Shown: positions 1 through 9,622 of the stretch, one piece after another
Numbering within the stretch: the first letter of the stretch is position 1
Layout of the letters: each line of letters opens with the position of its first letter
Notes under the pieces: generated by a model
What the model saw: the letters and a program-made list of their open reading frames with translations, nothing else
What the model was told of the DNA's origin: nothing
Databases searched by the model: none
Source of the DNA: Nematostella vectensis
Lineage: Eukaryota; Cnidaria; Anthozoa; Actiniaria; Edwardsiidae
Direction: 5' to 3'
Length of the DNA: 64,000 nucleotides
NCBI RefSeq assembly: GCF_932526225.1
Contig: NC_064037.1
Span: forward strand, 10,088,203-10,152,202
Position numbers and translations under genes: made by a program

Positions 1-314
1 AGTGCCCATAACGAAATATGGCACGACGAACTATGATGCTATGATTGACAAGCTCGCGCAATCTAAAAATAGCTTTCTTGGACGTTATCATGGGCCACAG
101 GGGTTCGTTCTCTTATATCAAGGTCTCTTGGTATTACCTTATCGCGTCGTTTGTTTGTGACCAACAACTAACCATTTCTGTCTATTCTGGGTAATAGAAT
201 TCGCTACTCGAATTTTCGCTGTCGCTCATTATGTAGTTTGAAGGTGGAAAAAATTGCAGAAAAACAGAATATTATGAAAGTTTTAGTAGGACAATACACA
301 ATTCCGTAGCCCTC
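1..314. other. AT-rich flank, no gene seen
   Basis: I see no coding region, RNA gene or repeat in this stretch. Its last nine bases (306-314, GTAGCCCTC) are the left copy of the target-site duplication of the large element that starts at 315. Confidence 0.4.
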
Positions 315-444
315 TACCCTGGGTACTAGGGGCTCAAAGCTTCGCGGCGACAAATCGTTGTTGCCGCGAAGCTCGGAGCCTCTCAGTCTACGGACTGAGT
401 GTGAAATAATGAGTTTTCACACCCGGGCCATGCATCTAATGAGG
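315..444. repeat. Left terminal inverted repeat of the 12.8-kb element
   Basis: It starts with the TACCC palindrome. A hairpin follows at about 340-372, with arms GCTTCGCGGC / GCCGCGAAGC around an AT-containing loop. Bases 386-444 match the reverse complement of 13085-13143 almost perfectly. The hairpin is absent from the right-hand copy, so it is probably a small insertion. Confidence 0.65.
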
Positions 445-757
445 TCTGGGCCACGAAGCGTAGCGAGCAACGGGTTTACAACGGTTTTAGGGGAATTTTT
501 CACTGAAATGGTTATCAACCGTTTGGATAACGATATGATATCTTACATCGTGTTTAACTTATATCCAGGTGCAAGAATCATGTTAACAAATCGGCGCTTT
601 TCTCGAGAAATTCACGCGACTAGCTAACAGAACAGTGCTTTCGAGAATGGCGCCGAAAACGAAACCATGGACACGTCAAGTGGTAATGGCGAATGAGCTG
701 CTTTTCTGGGTTACAGTCACTGATTTGTAGATAAAAGGTAAAGTTTATTTTAGAAGT

Positions 758-1858
758 GTATGCGACTTTAGCAAGGCCTTCGACAAGGTGTCCCACGCAA
801 AGCTATCCCATAAACTACATCACTGTGGCATACGTGGAAAGACTCTTGGTTGGATTGAAGCCTTTCTAAACAACCGAAATCAGTTCGTAGTAGTTGACGG
901 GTCCCATTCCAGTCAGGTTCCTGTGACATCAGATGTCCCCCAGGGGACCGTGCTTGGCCCAACCCTCTTTCTTGTGTTCATTAACGACATCGTTGACCAA
1001 TGCAGCTCGGTAACTCGCCTATTTGCAGATGACACAGTGGTCTACAGGACCATTCGATCTCCAGCTGACCATGTGTCCCTCCAACACGATCTCTGCAACC
1101 TTGAAGCCTGGGCTCGGGCTTGGCAGATGGAGTTTAATGCCTCTAAATGCCAATTACTGCCGATCACCTTGAAGAGAAATAGCAGCTTGTTCAACTACTC
1201 GCTAGACTCCCAGCTCCTGAATTCTACAGACGAGCATGACTATCTAGGGATCCGCGTTGCACACGATCTCCGCTGGAGTAGGCATTGTTGTAAAGTCTCT
1301 TTGAAAGCCAACAAGACTCTTGGATTATTACGACGTACCCTTAAACCCTGTTCTCAAAGTGTAAAGGAACGTGCGTACTTTTCAATGATAAGACCGGTCA
1401 TGGAATATGCTTCTCCAGTATGGAACCCCTTCACGGATAGAGACATCAACAAATTAGAGCAAGTGCAGAAAAATGCGGCGCGTTTCGTTACTGGTACCTA
1501 CGACCCCAGGGCAAGCTCATCTGACCTTGTTAAATCCCTGAATTGGGACTCGCTTGAAGTGCGACGTCAGCTCGCCCAACTATGCCTCTTCTATAAAATC
1601 CGCAACAATTTAGTGAACATTGCTCTACCTCAACAATTTCAGCCAAACCTTCGACCGTCCAGAACAAACTCCTCTAAATATAACCAGATTCAGTCCAATG
1701 TACTTTCCCACTCATACTCTTTTTTTCCTAGAACTATCAGGACTTGGAACTTGCTTCCCTCCAAGGTTGTCGAGTCCTCGTCGATTGACTCCTTTAAATC
1801 AAGTGCACTGCCAGTCTTAAGATCCTTACGGATCCCTGGCCACCTTCGCCGCCTATAA
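758..1858 (+). pseudogene. 5'-truncated non-LTR retrotransposon reverse transcriptase
   Basis: This is the 3' half of a LINE ORF2. The open frame begins inside the reverse transcriptase with the motif DFSKAFDKVSH (motif A, metal-binding Asp). It continues through a PQGTVLGP motif and FADD, the catalytic Asp pair of motif C, into the thumb and the C-terminal region, ending at a TAA near 1858. About 360 codons remain open. The start of the protein and the whole endonuclease domain are missing, as expected from 5'-truncated insertion by target-primed reverse transcription. It cannot make a complete protein. It lies inside the 315-13161 element. The clade (CR1/Jockey/Rex1-like) is not resolved by eye. 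Confidence 0.88.
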
Positions 1859-2929
1859 TACCTTGGCGCCCCCTAGAAATAAGCGCAAGCTTTAATAGGG
1901 TCTAACATTTAAGCCTTTAAGCCTTAAGCTTCCACTGTTTGTAGATTGTAAGTCCTTTTTAAAGACAGAACCCGTATTTGGTGTCGAGTTATGATTCGAA
2001 ATTCTTGTTGACATTGCATTAAACCTTGGCTTTATATATCAAGGATTACCTTGCCTAGACTCGTAAAAACTTATCGGTTTTACATGTTTGTCTTTTAATC
2101 AAGGAATTTGAGAATGTTGAAGTCAAAGGAAGGCGCGTCTATCTACTGATGTTTTAGTAGCAGCAACAACGAATTGCCGCCATTACGTCTTTGTTATCAA
2201 ACACTATTTTTCACTCCCTAAGTTTTCTCTACTTCTGATTTTTATTGATAAAATAACCTGATTTGGAGAACGTATTTGAGTTAGCGCTTACATTATCGGT
2301 GAGCTATCTTAGATCGGCGTATTTTTGTTAAAATAGGGCTTAAAGCCTCAAGTCTAATTCTGATGTGCAGGTTATAGTGTATGCATAGTTTATAAATCCT
2401 ATAGGAGTTTATTACAAAAGTAATTGTGAATTACTCACGACAGTCTTCCGAAATCCGCTCTATGAGACAATAAATGTACTTACTTGCGGTCTTTTTATAC
2501 CTAATAAGTAACCCAAGTAACGTTTTTCAGGCACAATATATAATTTATTGTACATTATGAAAATTGGACATGTTTTGTTTTTCCAACTAGCACTCGTGTA
2601 AAAGAATTACTTTGCTTGGTTACACAAATAATATACTTACATATGATTGAAGCAGTAACAATTAAAAGAAATATATCCTTTCATGTAAATCTATTTCAGG
2701 TGAATACCTTATTCGCCAAACTCAAAATCTAGGTAAAATCACGATAACACCCTTGGCAAATGCAACGTTCTCCTGTGATACACTGTGTTACGCCCAAATA
2801 GCTCATGTATTGATTAAAGTTGTCTATCTCCTCTACAGGGGTATGCCTCGTTGGACCCTGGTGTTCGGCAAGAGTACGGTCCTCTCCACCTGTTGCCTCC
2901 CACACACAGCATGTCATGCAGATGTGTCT
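1859..2929. other. LINE 3' tail region and AT-rich DNA, no gene
   Basis: The first 150-250 bases after the reverse transcriptase stop are probably the LINE 3' UTR. The rest, up to the Polinton-like element, is AT-rich with no supported coding sequence or RNA gene. Confidence 0.4.
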
Positions 2930-2935
2930 GTGTTT
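2930..2935 (+). repeat. Left target-site duplication (GTGTTT)
   Basis: This six-base direct repeat lies immediately outside the run of seven G that opens the left TIR. The identical copy sits at 11575-11580. Confidence 0.85.
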
Positions 2936-3409
2936 GGGGGGGACTTTGGATTTTCATAGACACCGAAACGCGTTTCGCGTAGATTAATAATTGCTAATTA
3001 TCAATCTACGTCGGGACCACTCCGCGTAGATTAATAATTAGCAATTATTAATCTACGCAAAACACACTCCGCGTAGATAAGAAATCGACAATAATTGCAA
3101 AAGAATAATCTACGGCAGGACTGGGACCTTTCATAGAAACGAGAGGGACCCGTGCGGCGCCCCCCCCCCCCCCCCCCCAGCCCGTTTCCCATGGCCGGGC
3201 GGGGTCCGCGTCGGCGGGGCCGAGGTAGGGCGGGGCCCGGGTAGCGCGAAGCGCCGGGGTCGGGTAGGGGCTTTCGTTGAAATGGGGATAACCCGCGCCG
3301 CGCCCCGCCGCGCCCCCCAGCTCGTTCTCCGTATGCCCAGCGCTTCGCGCGGCTCCGCGCATAAACATGCGGGAACCTTGCAATTAGACCCCCGTCTGTC
3401 CTGTAGTAT
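2936..3409. repeat. Left terminal inverted repeat of the Polinton-like element
   Basis: It is the reverse complement of 11121-11574 along its length, with small differences such as the homopolymer length near 3160-3178. The outer 180 bases are AT-rich and hold three hairpins; the inner 290 bases are very GC-rich. Homology stops at 3409 (CTGTAGTAT). The open frames seen inside it are by-products of GC richness. Confidence 0.88.
2978..3114. repeat. Triple hairpin block in the left TIR
   Basis: Three successive inverted repeats share the arm CGTAGATTA/TAATCTACG. The first (2978-3010) is near-perfect. The second (3024-3058) has perfect 16-base arms and a 3-base loop. The third (3071-3114) is longer and imperfect. 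The block is repeated in inverse orientation in the right TIR (about 11396-11533). The symmetry suggests a terminal replication or resolution site, or a protein-binding array; this is inferred only from structure. Confidence 0.7.
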
Positions 3410-3425
3410 ACCGAGCGTTCGAAGG

Positions 3426-3716
3426 ATGAAGTGCGGAAAAGATTACTGCGGGTGGCTAAAGGTCGACCATGCAAACACGTGCGGCCAGAGGTGCATGGAC
3501 ACCTACTGCAAGGTGCACCTCCAAAGGCTCCGTAATTGCAGCCCCCTCCCCGTGCCGTGCAGCATCTGCGGCATAGGGACGCAGTCGGAGACGCGGTTGT
3601 GCCGCCCCTGTGGAGCGAATCGTGTAGGGCAGAGGATGCGCGGCATCGAGAGGCGCGCTCGGGAACGGTTCGCACCCGTCCTGTCTGATATCGTAGCCCG
3701 CGATACGGGCAATTAG
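3426..3716 (+). CDS. Small Cys-rich, zinc-ribbon-like element protein (96 aa)
   Basis: The ATG at 3426 gives a 96-residue open frame, just inside the left TIR and directly upstream of the replicase. It has many Cys residues in CxxxxC, CxxxC and CxxC spacings (for example CGKDYC, CSIC and CRPC), spread over residues 3-75, then an Arg-rich C-terminal helix. This looks like a double zinc-binding fold. The function is not known to me; position and pattern suggest a DNA- or replication-associated accessory factor. The stop codon lies within the first unit of a tandem repeat that duplicates the gene's 3' end. This is one of the few apparently intact ORFs of the element. Confidence 0.6.
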   Translation: MKCGKDYCGWLKVDHANTCGQRCMDTYCKVHLQRLRNCSPLPVPCSICGIGTQSETRLCRPCGANRVGQRMRGIERRARERFAPVLSDIVARDTGN

Positions 3717-3953
3717 AGACTGGGTGGCACAAGGCATACCCAAACACTCGTCCCGCCGGCTGCGATACGGGCAATTAGAGACTGGGTGGCACAAGGCATA
3801 CCCAAACACTCGTCCTGTCTGATACCGCAGGGCTGCGACACGGGCAATTAGAGACTGGGTGGCACAAGGCATATCCAAATACCCGTCCTGTCTGATACCG
3901 CAGGGCTGCGATACGGGCAATTAGAGACTGGGTGGCACAAGGCATACCCAAAC
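3678..3953 (+). repeat. Tandem repeat of about 73 bp, four copies
   Basis: The units start near 3678, 3750, 3811 and 3884. Each contains the 3' end of the upstream Cys-rich gene (GATACGGGCAATTAG) followed by GAGACTGGGTGGCACAAGGC. The second copy is about 12 bases short. The array sits between the Cys-rich gene and the replicase. Confidence 0.85.
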
Positions 3954-3986
3954 ATGAACGCTTAGATAGAGGAGATTCTCAATAGC

Positions 3987-6086
3987 ATGCCTGACAAAGA
4001 GGCGCCCGCCGTACTGGCAGGGCTGGTCCAGAACATCCTGTACGAGGGCATCCCCGGGGATGCCAAGCGCAAGCTGCGTAAGCCGCTCATGCCGGCGAGC
4101 TCTCCCAAAGAGAGAACATCAGGCCAACGCCTCTTAAATACAGGGACGTCTGGCGAGCGGCAAAGGTTGAGTCCAAAGTGTGGAATAGCAAGAAAAACTT
4201 AGGGGCGCAGCCTCATGCGCACATCGACATGCGTGCGGCGTACCTAGGATGCGAGGACAGTCTCTCCGGCGGCGCCTCGGACACCATTGATTTGGTACGG
4301 AAATACGGCTTCCCTACTAACGTGTATTGTATCGCGGATGTTGGGACGGCCATTGAGCGAGGTTCTTCAACTAACCGGGGTCATTCAGCTTACCGAGTGG
4401 GAGTTCTTTGAGGCCTGCCACCCCTACACTTCCGGGAGGGTAGGACAGCACTTGGAACAAAACGAGGGCTGGATCACCACGCCAGAGCTCAAGGACCTGT
4501 TAGACTCGGGTGACCTCGTCATGGCCACGGCGAGGGAGGTGTTGTATAGCGTCGGAAAAAAGGACTCCATCAAGTTCCCCCACTCCATCGCGTGCCGCCC
4601 CAGCGGCGAAGACTCGCAGTACCCTGAGGGTCGAGATCTTGCTGTCCGTTTCGTAGGCAAGTGCGCTCGCCATGGCGACGAGTCCTCTATCGTAGTCCGC
4701 GACCGTGAAGGAGCCGCGTATCTGACAAATCTCCTTGCGGGCACCGACCACTTACTTAACTTCGAGCATGCCGACGGGGCTCATCTGATCCAATACAAAG
4801 ACGGTGTCCGACGCTCACAATGGTACCATATCAGGGCCTTCGTCTTGGCGTACACATGTTGAGGCGGACCCCTCACGAAGACGTCCTCCGAGTGTGCACA
4901 AATGCCATATACGCAAAGGCGGTGCCCAGTGGTGTAAAACTCGTGGAGCGAAATCCGAGGTATGGAGAGTGGCGCCACAAGAAGCCTGGGTACGAGTGGC
5001 GACCCGAAGCGGCTTAGGGTCCGAAGAAGTCGGGGAGCTTGGCTAAGGAGCCAAGCACTGCGCCGAGTCTGCGTGGCCGCAACCTCTGCAAAGATGTATC
5101 TAGCCAGCCAAGGAGGATCGGGGAAGACCGAGTGGGCGGTGAGCATGTTCCGCGGCCGCAACGTTGTGGTGCTCACCCCCGAGAACGACCTCGCCCACGA
5201 CCATCGCAACAATTCGCGCCTCGCGGTGAAGGCTTAAACCTACCAACACTACCTCTGCATACCAGCGGAGAAGCCGATAGAGGAGTGGAGACCTTCCGAG
5301 CTGGGGCACAAACTCGACCGTCTCGCAGAAGTAATCATCATTGACGAGTGCTGTAAGGTACAGACTAAAGTGCTGCGCGCCATCCTAGGGTATCTCGCCA
5401 CGCGGCCGTGTCAGGTAGTGTGTTGTGGCGACTATGGGCAGGTCCCGCCCTGGGGAGATAAAGAGGAGCCTCACGATATGCTCAAGGAGTGGGCACAAGG
5501 GAACATCCGCTGGTTCAAGTCCGACTACCGCTGCCTGTGTGAAGACTGCGGAAAGGCGTAGAGTACATGCGACTGCGGCTCTGCCGCGCCCTCCTCCAGG
5601 CTCCACGACATAAAAGGCCGGATTTGGTGTCAGCCAGATTCCCAACAGCTTGAGGTAATTCGAGAGGAGTGGGATGGGGTGGCGTTCGACGCGGCGATCG
5701 AGCAGGCCCACCCAAGAGATATGTGGGTGTGCTCGACCAACAAGATGGGGGCTCTTGTTCAGCTGCGATTGGTAGAGCACCACAGGAAAAACTACCCCCG
5801 ATTGCCAGCAACCATCCGCTTTGACCCCGATCCTAGCGTCGCGCATCGTTATCGCAAGCAAGGGCGGCCAGTGCCCGTGCCAGGCAAAAGGGGTGAGAAC
5901 GTCGACGCGTACAAAGGCACGGTAGTCGAGGTTCCTCTCGACGCGGTCCTTAACGGGCACTACGTTCTGACGGTAGACCACGTACTCGGCATGATTGCTG
6001 AAGCGGAAAAGAAGTGCACGGTCTGTGGCGCTCAACTTCTGCTTCAGGGGTACACCAAGAGCCATCCCCAATGTCATCAACCATGA
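3987..6086 (+). pseudogene. Polymerase-like / SF1 helicase / HNH-like replicase, frameshifted
   Basis: The reading starts at an ATG (3987) and moves through three frames. Around 4230 is a polymerase-like motif A (HIDMRAAYLGCED), and near 4825-4910 a palm-like segment ending VCTNAIYA where motif C is expected. The helicase follows in one frame with nonsense codons: Walker A GGSGKT (about 5113), Walker B IIIDECC (about 5335), motif III GDYGQVPPWG (about 5430), then STNKMGALVQ. Motifs V-VI are mostly missing after TVDHVLGM (about 5985). An HNH-like CTVCGAQLLLQGY segment is cut off at about 6075. A Gln-to-TAA change (about 5235), a TAG (about 5559) and at least three frameshifts inactivate it. 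Helicase assignment is firm; the polymerase family is inferred and could be divergent PolB or TVpol-like. Confidence 0.72.
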
Positions 6087-6447
6087 GGACTTTAGGCCAT
6101 GTGAGAGGTCCCTCTGCATAGATGCCAGCGAGTTCGCGGGAGACGACGGCCGCGCTCTTAGTCCTCAGTGGGCGGGCGGCTTTATATCGTGAAGCAACGT
6201 CAACGACAGTCAGGGCATACTTGTGCCCGCGGTCGGTTGGCAAGAATAGCAGGTCCGAGTGGTGGATACGGTTTGGTATCTGCTCTGAGAAGTGGGCGTA
6301 GCTAGTCGGAGGAGGGGGTGTCTGTGTGTAGCCCCCGACGGGCTGCGAGCTTACCCACTTGCGCACTCGATCTATGGAGGCTGAGACGGCAGCTGCATCA
6401 CAGCAAGCGGCTAGCTGTGTAGCCGATGGCGAGAGCGCCGGCGCCAA
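6073..6447 (-). pseudogene. rve-family (DDE) integrase, truncated
   Basis: The minus strand reads VRKWVSSQP, then HSDLLFLPTD (first catalytic Asp region), YALTVVDVASRY (core strand of the RNase H fold) and KVLMVDD (second Asp). It stops being integrase-like at about 6073-6081. The conserved third catalytic Glu and the C-terminal domain are absent, and the first part of the protein is also degraded. Polinton integrases of this type make 6-bp target duplications, matching the GTGTTT repeat around this element. The break coincides with the truncated end of the convergent replicase gene, so one deletion probably removed both 3' ends. Confidence 0.78.
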
Positions 6448-6712
6448 TGTACGCCAACTCGGCGTTTTTCTGCGTTTTGCTGGGGATGTAGTAGTCGGAC
6501 AGCTCAGGAGCCCGCATCGACTCCAGGGATTGTTTTGGTCGGGTCTGGTTGTAGAGTTTGAGCGCGTAGTCAGTGTCGGTGAAGTTTTGCTGTGCGAGGG
6601 CCCCTCTCTCGCGACTTTGCGCTTGCCAATCGAGGGTTTTTTGTCGTCGCTGTTGGAGCGCGAAGCGCTGTCGCCGGAACGGCAAGCGGCCGATCCTTGA
6701 TCTGCTGTGCAT
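6398..6712 (-). CDS. Small basic protein with C-terminal membrane anchor (104 aa)
   Basis: The ATG at 6712 opens a 104-residue frame. The N-terminal part is rich in Arg and Gln, the middle has PELSDYYIPS, and the last 20 residues (AYIGAGALAIGYTASRLL) form one probable membrane helix. It overlaps the start of the degraded integrase in another frame. Small tail-anchored proteins are common in virus-like elements, where they may act in virion membrane or entry roles; that role is inference. I cannot name the family. Confidence 0.5.
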   Translation of the reverse strand: MHSRSRIGRLPFRRQRFALQQRRQKTLDWQAQSRERGALAQQNFTDTDYALKLYNQTRPKQSLESMRAPELSDYYIPSKTQKNAELAYIGAGALAIGYTASRLL

Positions 6713-6785
6713 TTGCGGGCGGAGTTACGACGTCGGTACCTTCGGTAGCTGTGGGTGTACGAGTGAACGCGGCAGCTAGCTCCCG

Positions 6786-7202
6786 CCTACGTGTGTAGAG
6801 GCCGATCAATGACCAGCGACCCCGATAACCGAGCTAGCCGACCAAGCAGAGTTGCTTTCCGGGACTGGTGTGTGTATGATGCCGAAGGCATCTTCGGCGC
6901 GCGCGCGCAAGCCCTCGCGTCCCTGCGACTCGCCAGCGACCGGCGACTCAACGTGTTGCACGACACGAAGTGTCTCTTTCTTCTTCGCTCTGTTAAGTCG
7001 GTTCCATTCTGCCAAGCGCCTTCCGGATCCGACTCGTCCAGGGTGTTTAGGTCGGGTCGCGGGTGGCTCGGGGCTCGTGATCCTCTCCACCAACGCCGAA
7101 GGCGTACGTGCAGGTTCATGGGCAGTGTTTTGATGATGCTCATCGTCAGCAGCTTGTTTGTCAGGTTCCGCTGACCCGTTTGCCGTTCCGGCAGGCTGAG
7201 CA
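6786..7202 (-). other. GC-rich element interior, no assignable gene
   Basis: Open frames exist on both strands but look like consequences of GC richness. A minus-strand stretch around 7090-6960 (RLAEWNRLNRAKKK) may be the remnant of a small basic element protein, frameshifted at both ends. I cannot assign a function. Confidence 0.3.
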
Positions 7203-7886
7203 CTAGTACTTCCTTAAGGTCCCTCCATTTGTGATGCAACTACTTGGTTGCTGAAGAAGTGGCAAGCTTTCAAATGAACGTCTACTCTGGGATGGCAGAC
7301 TCGCCGTGTGCGTTTGCGGGCAAACCACTGGTTGGTCCGCGACTGCTACCTCGTGTTGGCACCGCGTGTCAGTGCTTGCCGTTCCGGCGGTGTTCACATG
7401 GCGTGCTACGTGTAACGCCCCGACTGCTAAAGCCATCAAACGACCGCAGCGTAGAAACAGGCTTCCGCAAAATGTGCGGAGCTCGTTGTTGATGATGTAG
7501 TCGGACACTAAGTCATTATGAAGATCGACCACACTGTCTATCGGCAGCGCCATGCCTACTAGCTTGGTCGTAAGCTTCAGAAAGCTGTCTGCCAGGGCGT
7601 CTGTAGTCCGGCTGGCTAGAGCGGTCTCGTATCACTTCTCGTACTTCCTCACCTCCTCGACGCTCATGCGTTTGACGTCGTCGTGAGTCAGGGCCTTGCC
7701 TACCATTTCTCTCGACTTCCCCGAGGCTACGAGAATCGCGAGTTTCTCCCCCGCGTCTGCTATCTCAGTTTGCTCACCTCCGGTAGCCGTCCCGGCTGGC
7801 TGCGTCGAGCAGCCCAGCGACTCGACGGCCGGGAGGCCGGCGGCGCCCCCCTCAAGAAGGCTCTCAAAGTATTCGTCGCTCATCAT
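7203..7886 (-). pseudogene. Conserved-looking element protein with one nonsense codon
   Basis: The frame opens with two ATGs (7886, 7883) and runs through an acidic N-terminus, an alpha-helical stretch (AEKLAILVASG-like, about residues 45-60), and KALTHDDVKRMSVEEVRKYEK. It hits TGA at 7634-7632 and continues in the same frame with a helical segment (TTDALADSFLKL) and PIDSVVDLHNDLVSDYIINN. The stop lies where an Arg codon (CGA) would give TGA by C-to-T change, as expected from CpG decay. Beyond about 7400 the similarity to a folded protein fades. No known domain is recognised. It lies just downstream of the packaging ATPase on the same strand, so a virion role is possible but unproven. Confidence 0.5.
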
Positions 7887-7990
7887 GCACCCCTGCCGTG
7901 GTTAAGGTGCAACACGTGTGTACGTTTCACGTGCCTTGAGGGCGGTCTGATCGATGCGTATACGTATACGTGGGCGGTGGTTTACTGCAC

Positions 7991-8586
7991 TTACCCTTCA
8001 ACTAGGGCGATGGTATAAGGGTGACGCAAGCAAAACTCTAACTTCGAGAACTTTTTCGTCTTGAGGGCCTTCATGTACTCTTTCATCTTCTCGTCTGAGA
8101 GCTCCGCGCCGTAGTCATGCAGGATAGCTTTCATGTCCGCCTTGCTCGGCGTATAGAAGACCACCAAGGCCGCAATGTTCTCACGGAACGGCTTCGTGAT
8201 GCTGGTGAGCTGCTGCGTGATCACCCACACGCTAATACCCACGTGGCGCGCGCTGAACGCCAAGTTGACGAGCTTTTCAGAGCGCCTCTTTACGTCTTTC
8301 GAGGCCGCACAGTCGTCGAGTATGATTAGCGTATTGGTGCCTTCGAAGACGGCGGATGCAAACCTCAGCAGTATGTCGATCTGACCCGCCTCAGGTGTGA
8401 CGACAAACAGACGATTGTCGCCCTCGCCAAAGCCGTCGTATGTTTTGTTGTAGACAAAGGTAGGGCACACGAGTAGTCAAACTTGCCCCGGAAAGGGCCG
8501 CGCAGCCGGTCCACTATGAATCGGGTCTTCCCGCATGACGTAGGGCCCACGATGAGAGCGTTAAATGGGATGTTTTTCGGGTCCAT
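7991..8586 (-). pseudogene. A32/FtsK-HerA-type genome-packaging ATPase, one frameshift
   Basis: The protein starts at ATG 8586 (MDPKNIPFNALIVGPTSCGKT). Walker A is GPTSCGKT at residues 14-21. A frameshift near 8470 moves the reading to the second frame, which carries VYNKTYDG, the Walker B strand TLIILDD and a VWVITQQ motif resembling the sensor Gln of FtsK/HerA ATPases. The C-terminus is helical and ends at 7991. About 198 codons in total fits the small packaging ATPases of Polintons and virophages. The enzyme would pump DNA into a preformed capsid, so its presence argues that this lineage once made particles. It is inactive because of the frameshift. Confidence 0.8.
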
Positions 8587-8635
8587 ACCGCGCTGCCGCC
8601 GCGCTAGCCGTTCCGGCGGAACTTCGCGTCTGTGC

Positions 8636-8994
8636 TCAGTATTGTATGGACTCTAGCTGTCCGTTCACAAGGTTCATTTGGGCGTCGGCCACCACAAACA
8701 CGTGACAGTTTACGGTACCCTGGCCGCTTTCCGTGCGTTTTATCTCGAGATGCACACCGTCGCGGGTGTTGACCAATCGGAGACCACCCCTATGGATAGC
8801 ACTGTCGTCCGTCGTTCGAAGGTCGATCAACAGAGCAAACTTGTTATCGCCATAGAACGACTCGGGGCTGACTGCCGGGGCGGCAGGCGCTCCGCTGTGC
8901 CCCCCCCCCCGGGGAGGGGGCGGACGAACCGCCTTTTCGCCTCCCTCCAGAAATCCGTGAGGCGTAGTCCCTGGCTGAAGACCTTGTTTGGCAT
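8636..8994 (-). pseudogene. Candidate virion protein (about 120 aa), frameshift at poly-C
   Basis: The minus strand opens with ATG 8994 (MPNKVFSQG, TDFWREAKRRF), crosses a run of 11 C at 8900-8910 where the frame slips by one base, and continues with SPESFYGDNKFALLIDLR, RLVNTRDGVHLEI and a C-terminus QLESIQY, ending at 8636. The beta-rich pattern suggests a capsid- or spike-type fold, but I cannot assign a family and it is far shorter than a double-jelly-roll capsid protein. A 230-bp MITE-like insert sits a few bases upstream of the start. The function is inferred only from context beside the packaging ATPase. Confidence 0.45.
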
Positions 8995-8999
8995 GCCAG

Positions 9000-9229
9000 T
9001 GTCACCAGTTTACTTCCGGTCGATTACCTAACAATATCCGATGATTTTTAACGGAAACCGCGAAAAGAATTTCAAAATATTGAAAGCAGTGTGTATATTG
9101 CAAGTTTCTTCTAGGATGTGATTGATAATTTAGAGCGGATGGCATGTTAAATATCTCGGATTCTAATAGATTCTTTTGTCTTTTAACGGTTGAGGTTTCT
9201 GTAGGACCTCCGGAAGTGAACTGGTGACA
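9000..9229. mobile_element. MITE-like insert of 230 bp
   Basis: The 20-base ends TGTCACCAGTTTACTTCCGG (9000-9019) and their inverse (9210-9229) differ at one base. The interior is AT-rich, unlike the GC-rich host element. No clear target duplication is visible. It is inserted between two minus-strand genes of the Polinton-like element. Confidence 0.65.
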
Positions 9230-9262
9230 ATGCGGCTTTAAGGCTATCGGGAAAAAGCACAG

Positions 9263-9619
9263 TCACTTGTGCGTGACTACTGTCTCTTTGAATATGTCTC
9301 GGACCCTAGTCGTGAATGATTTGTCCTCAGCCTGCGTGAGTAGTGAGGCGATGTCTGAGTCCGTGCTCTCAACGGGGGTCGCGGGCACGGCGTAGCGCAG
9401 GCCTCTGCGAGGCCGCCCGAGGGTCAGAGACCTAGGGAAACCGGGTTTTGCGTGTTTTACTTGTTCGGCTATAGCGTGTTTGATATGTTCGGCTATAGAG
9501 GCTCCCGCCGCAGTTGCCGCCTTTTTCGTCTCTTCCGCCTCCCTCCGGGGGGTCGCCTCCTCGTTCAGCATCCGCCAGTCTTCCCAATCCATGCTCAGTC
9601 CTGTTAAACACGAAGGCAT
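9263..9619 (-). CDS. Small helical element protein (118 aa), unknown
   Basis: The ATG at 9619 gives 118 residues; a second start (MDWEDW) follows nine codons later. Residues 20-55 are strongly helical and Ala/Glu/Lys-rich and contain a short internal duplication (IAEHIKHA / IAEQVKHA). The C-terminus is a basic/acidic helix ending TVVTHK. It starts three bases from the divergent + strand ORF at 9623, so the two probably share a divergent promoter. There is no recognisable domain. It appears intact. Confidence 0.45.
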   Translation of the reverse strand: MPSCLTGLSMDWEDWRMLNEEATPRREAEETKKAATAAGASIAEHIKHAIAEQVKHAKPGFPRSLTLGRPRRGLRYAVPATPVESTDSDIASLLTQAEDKSFTTRVRDIFKETVVTHK

Positions 9620-9622
9620 GCT

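Noticed and set aside
358-627. 89-codon frame near the left end of the 12.8-kb element
   Set aside because: Starts with TTG and runs through the TIR hairpin; no coding signal.
3031-3774. Long minus-strand open frames across the left TIR and tandem repeat
   Set aside because: They come from GC-rich, repeated sequence, and equivalent frames appear in the right TIR; no domain pattern.
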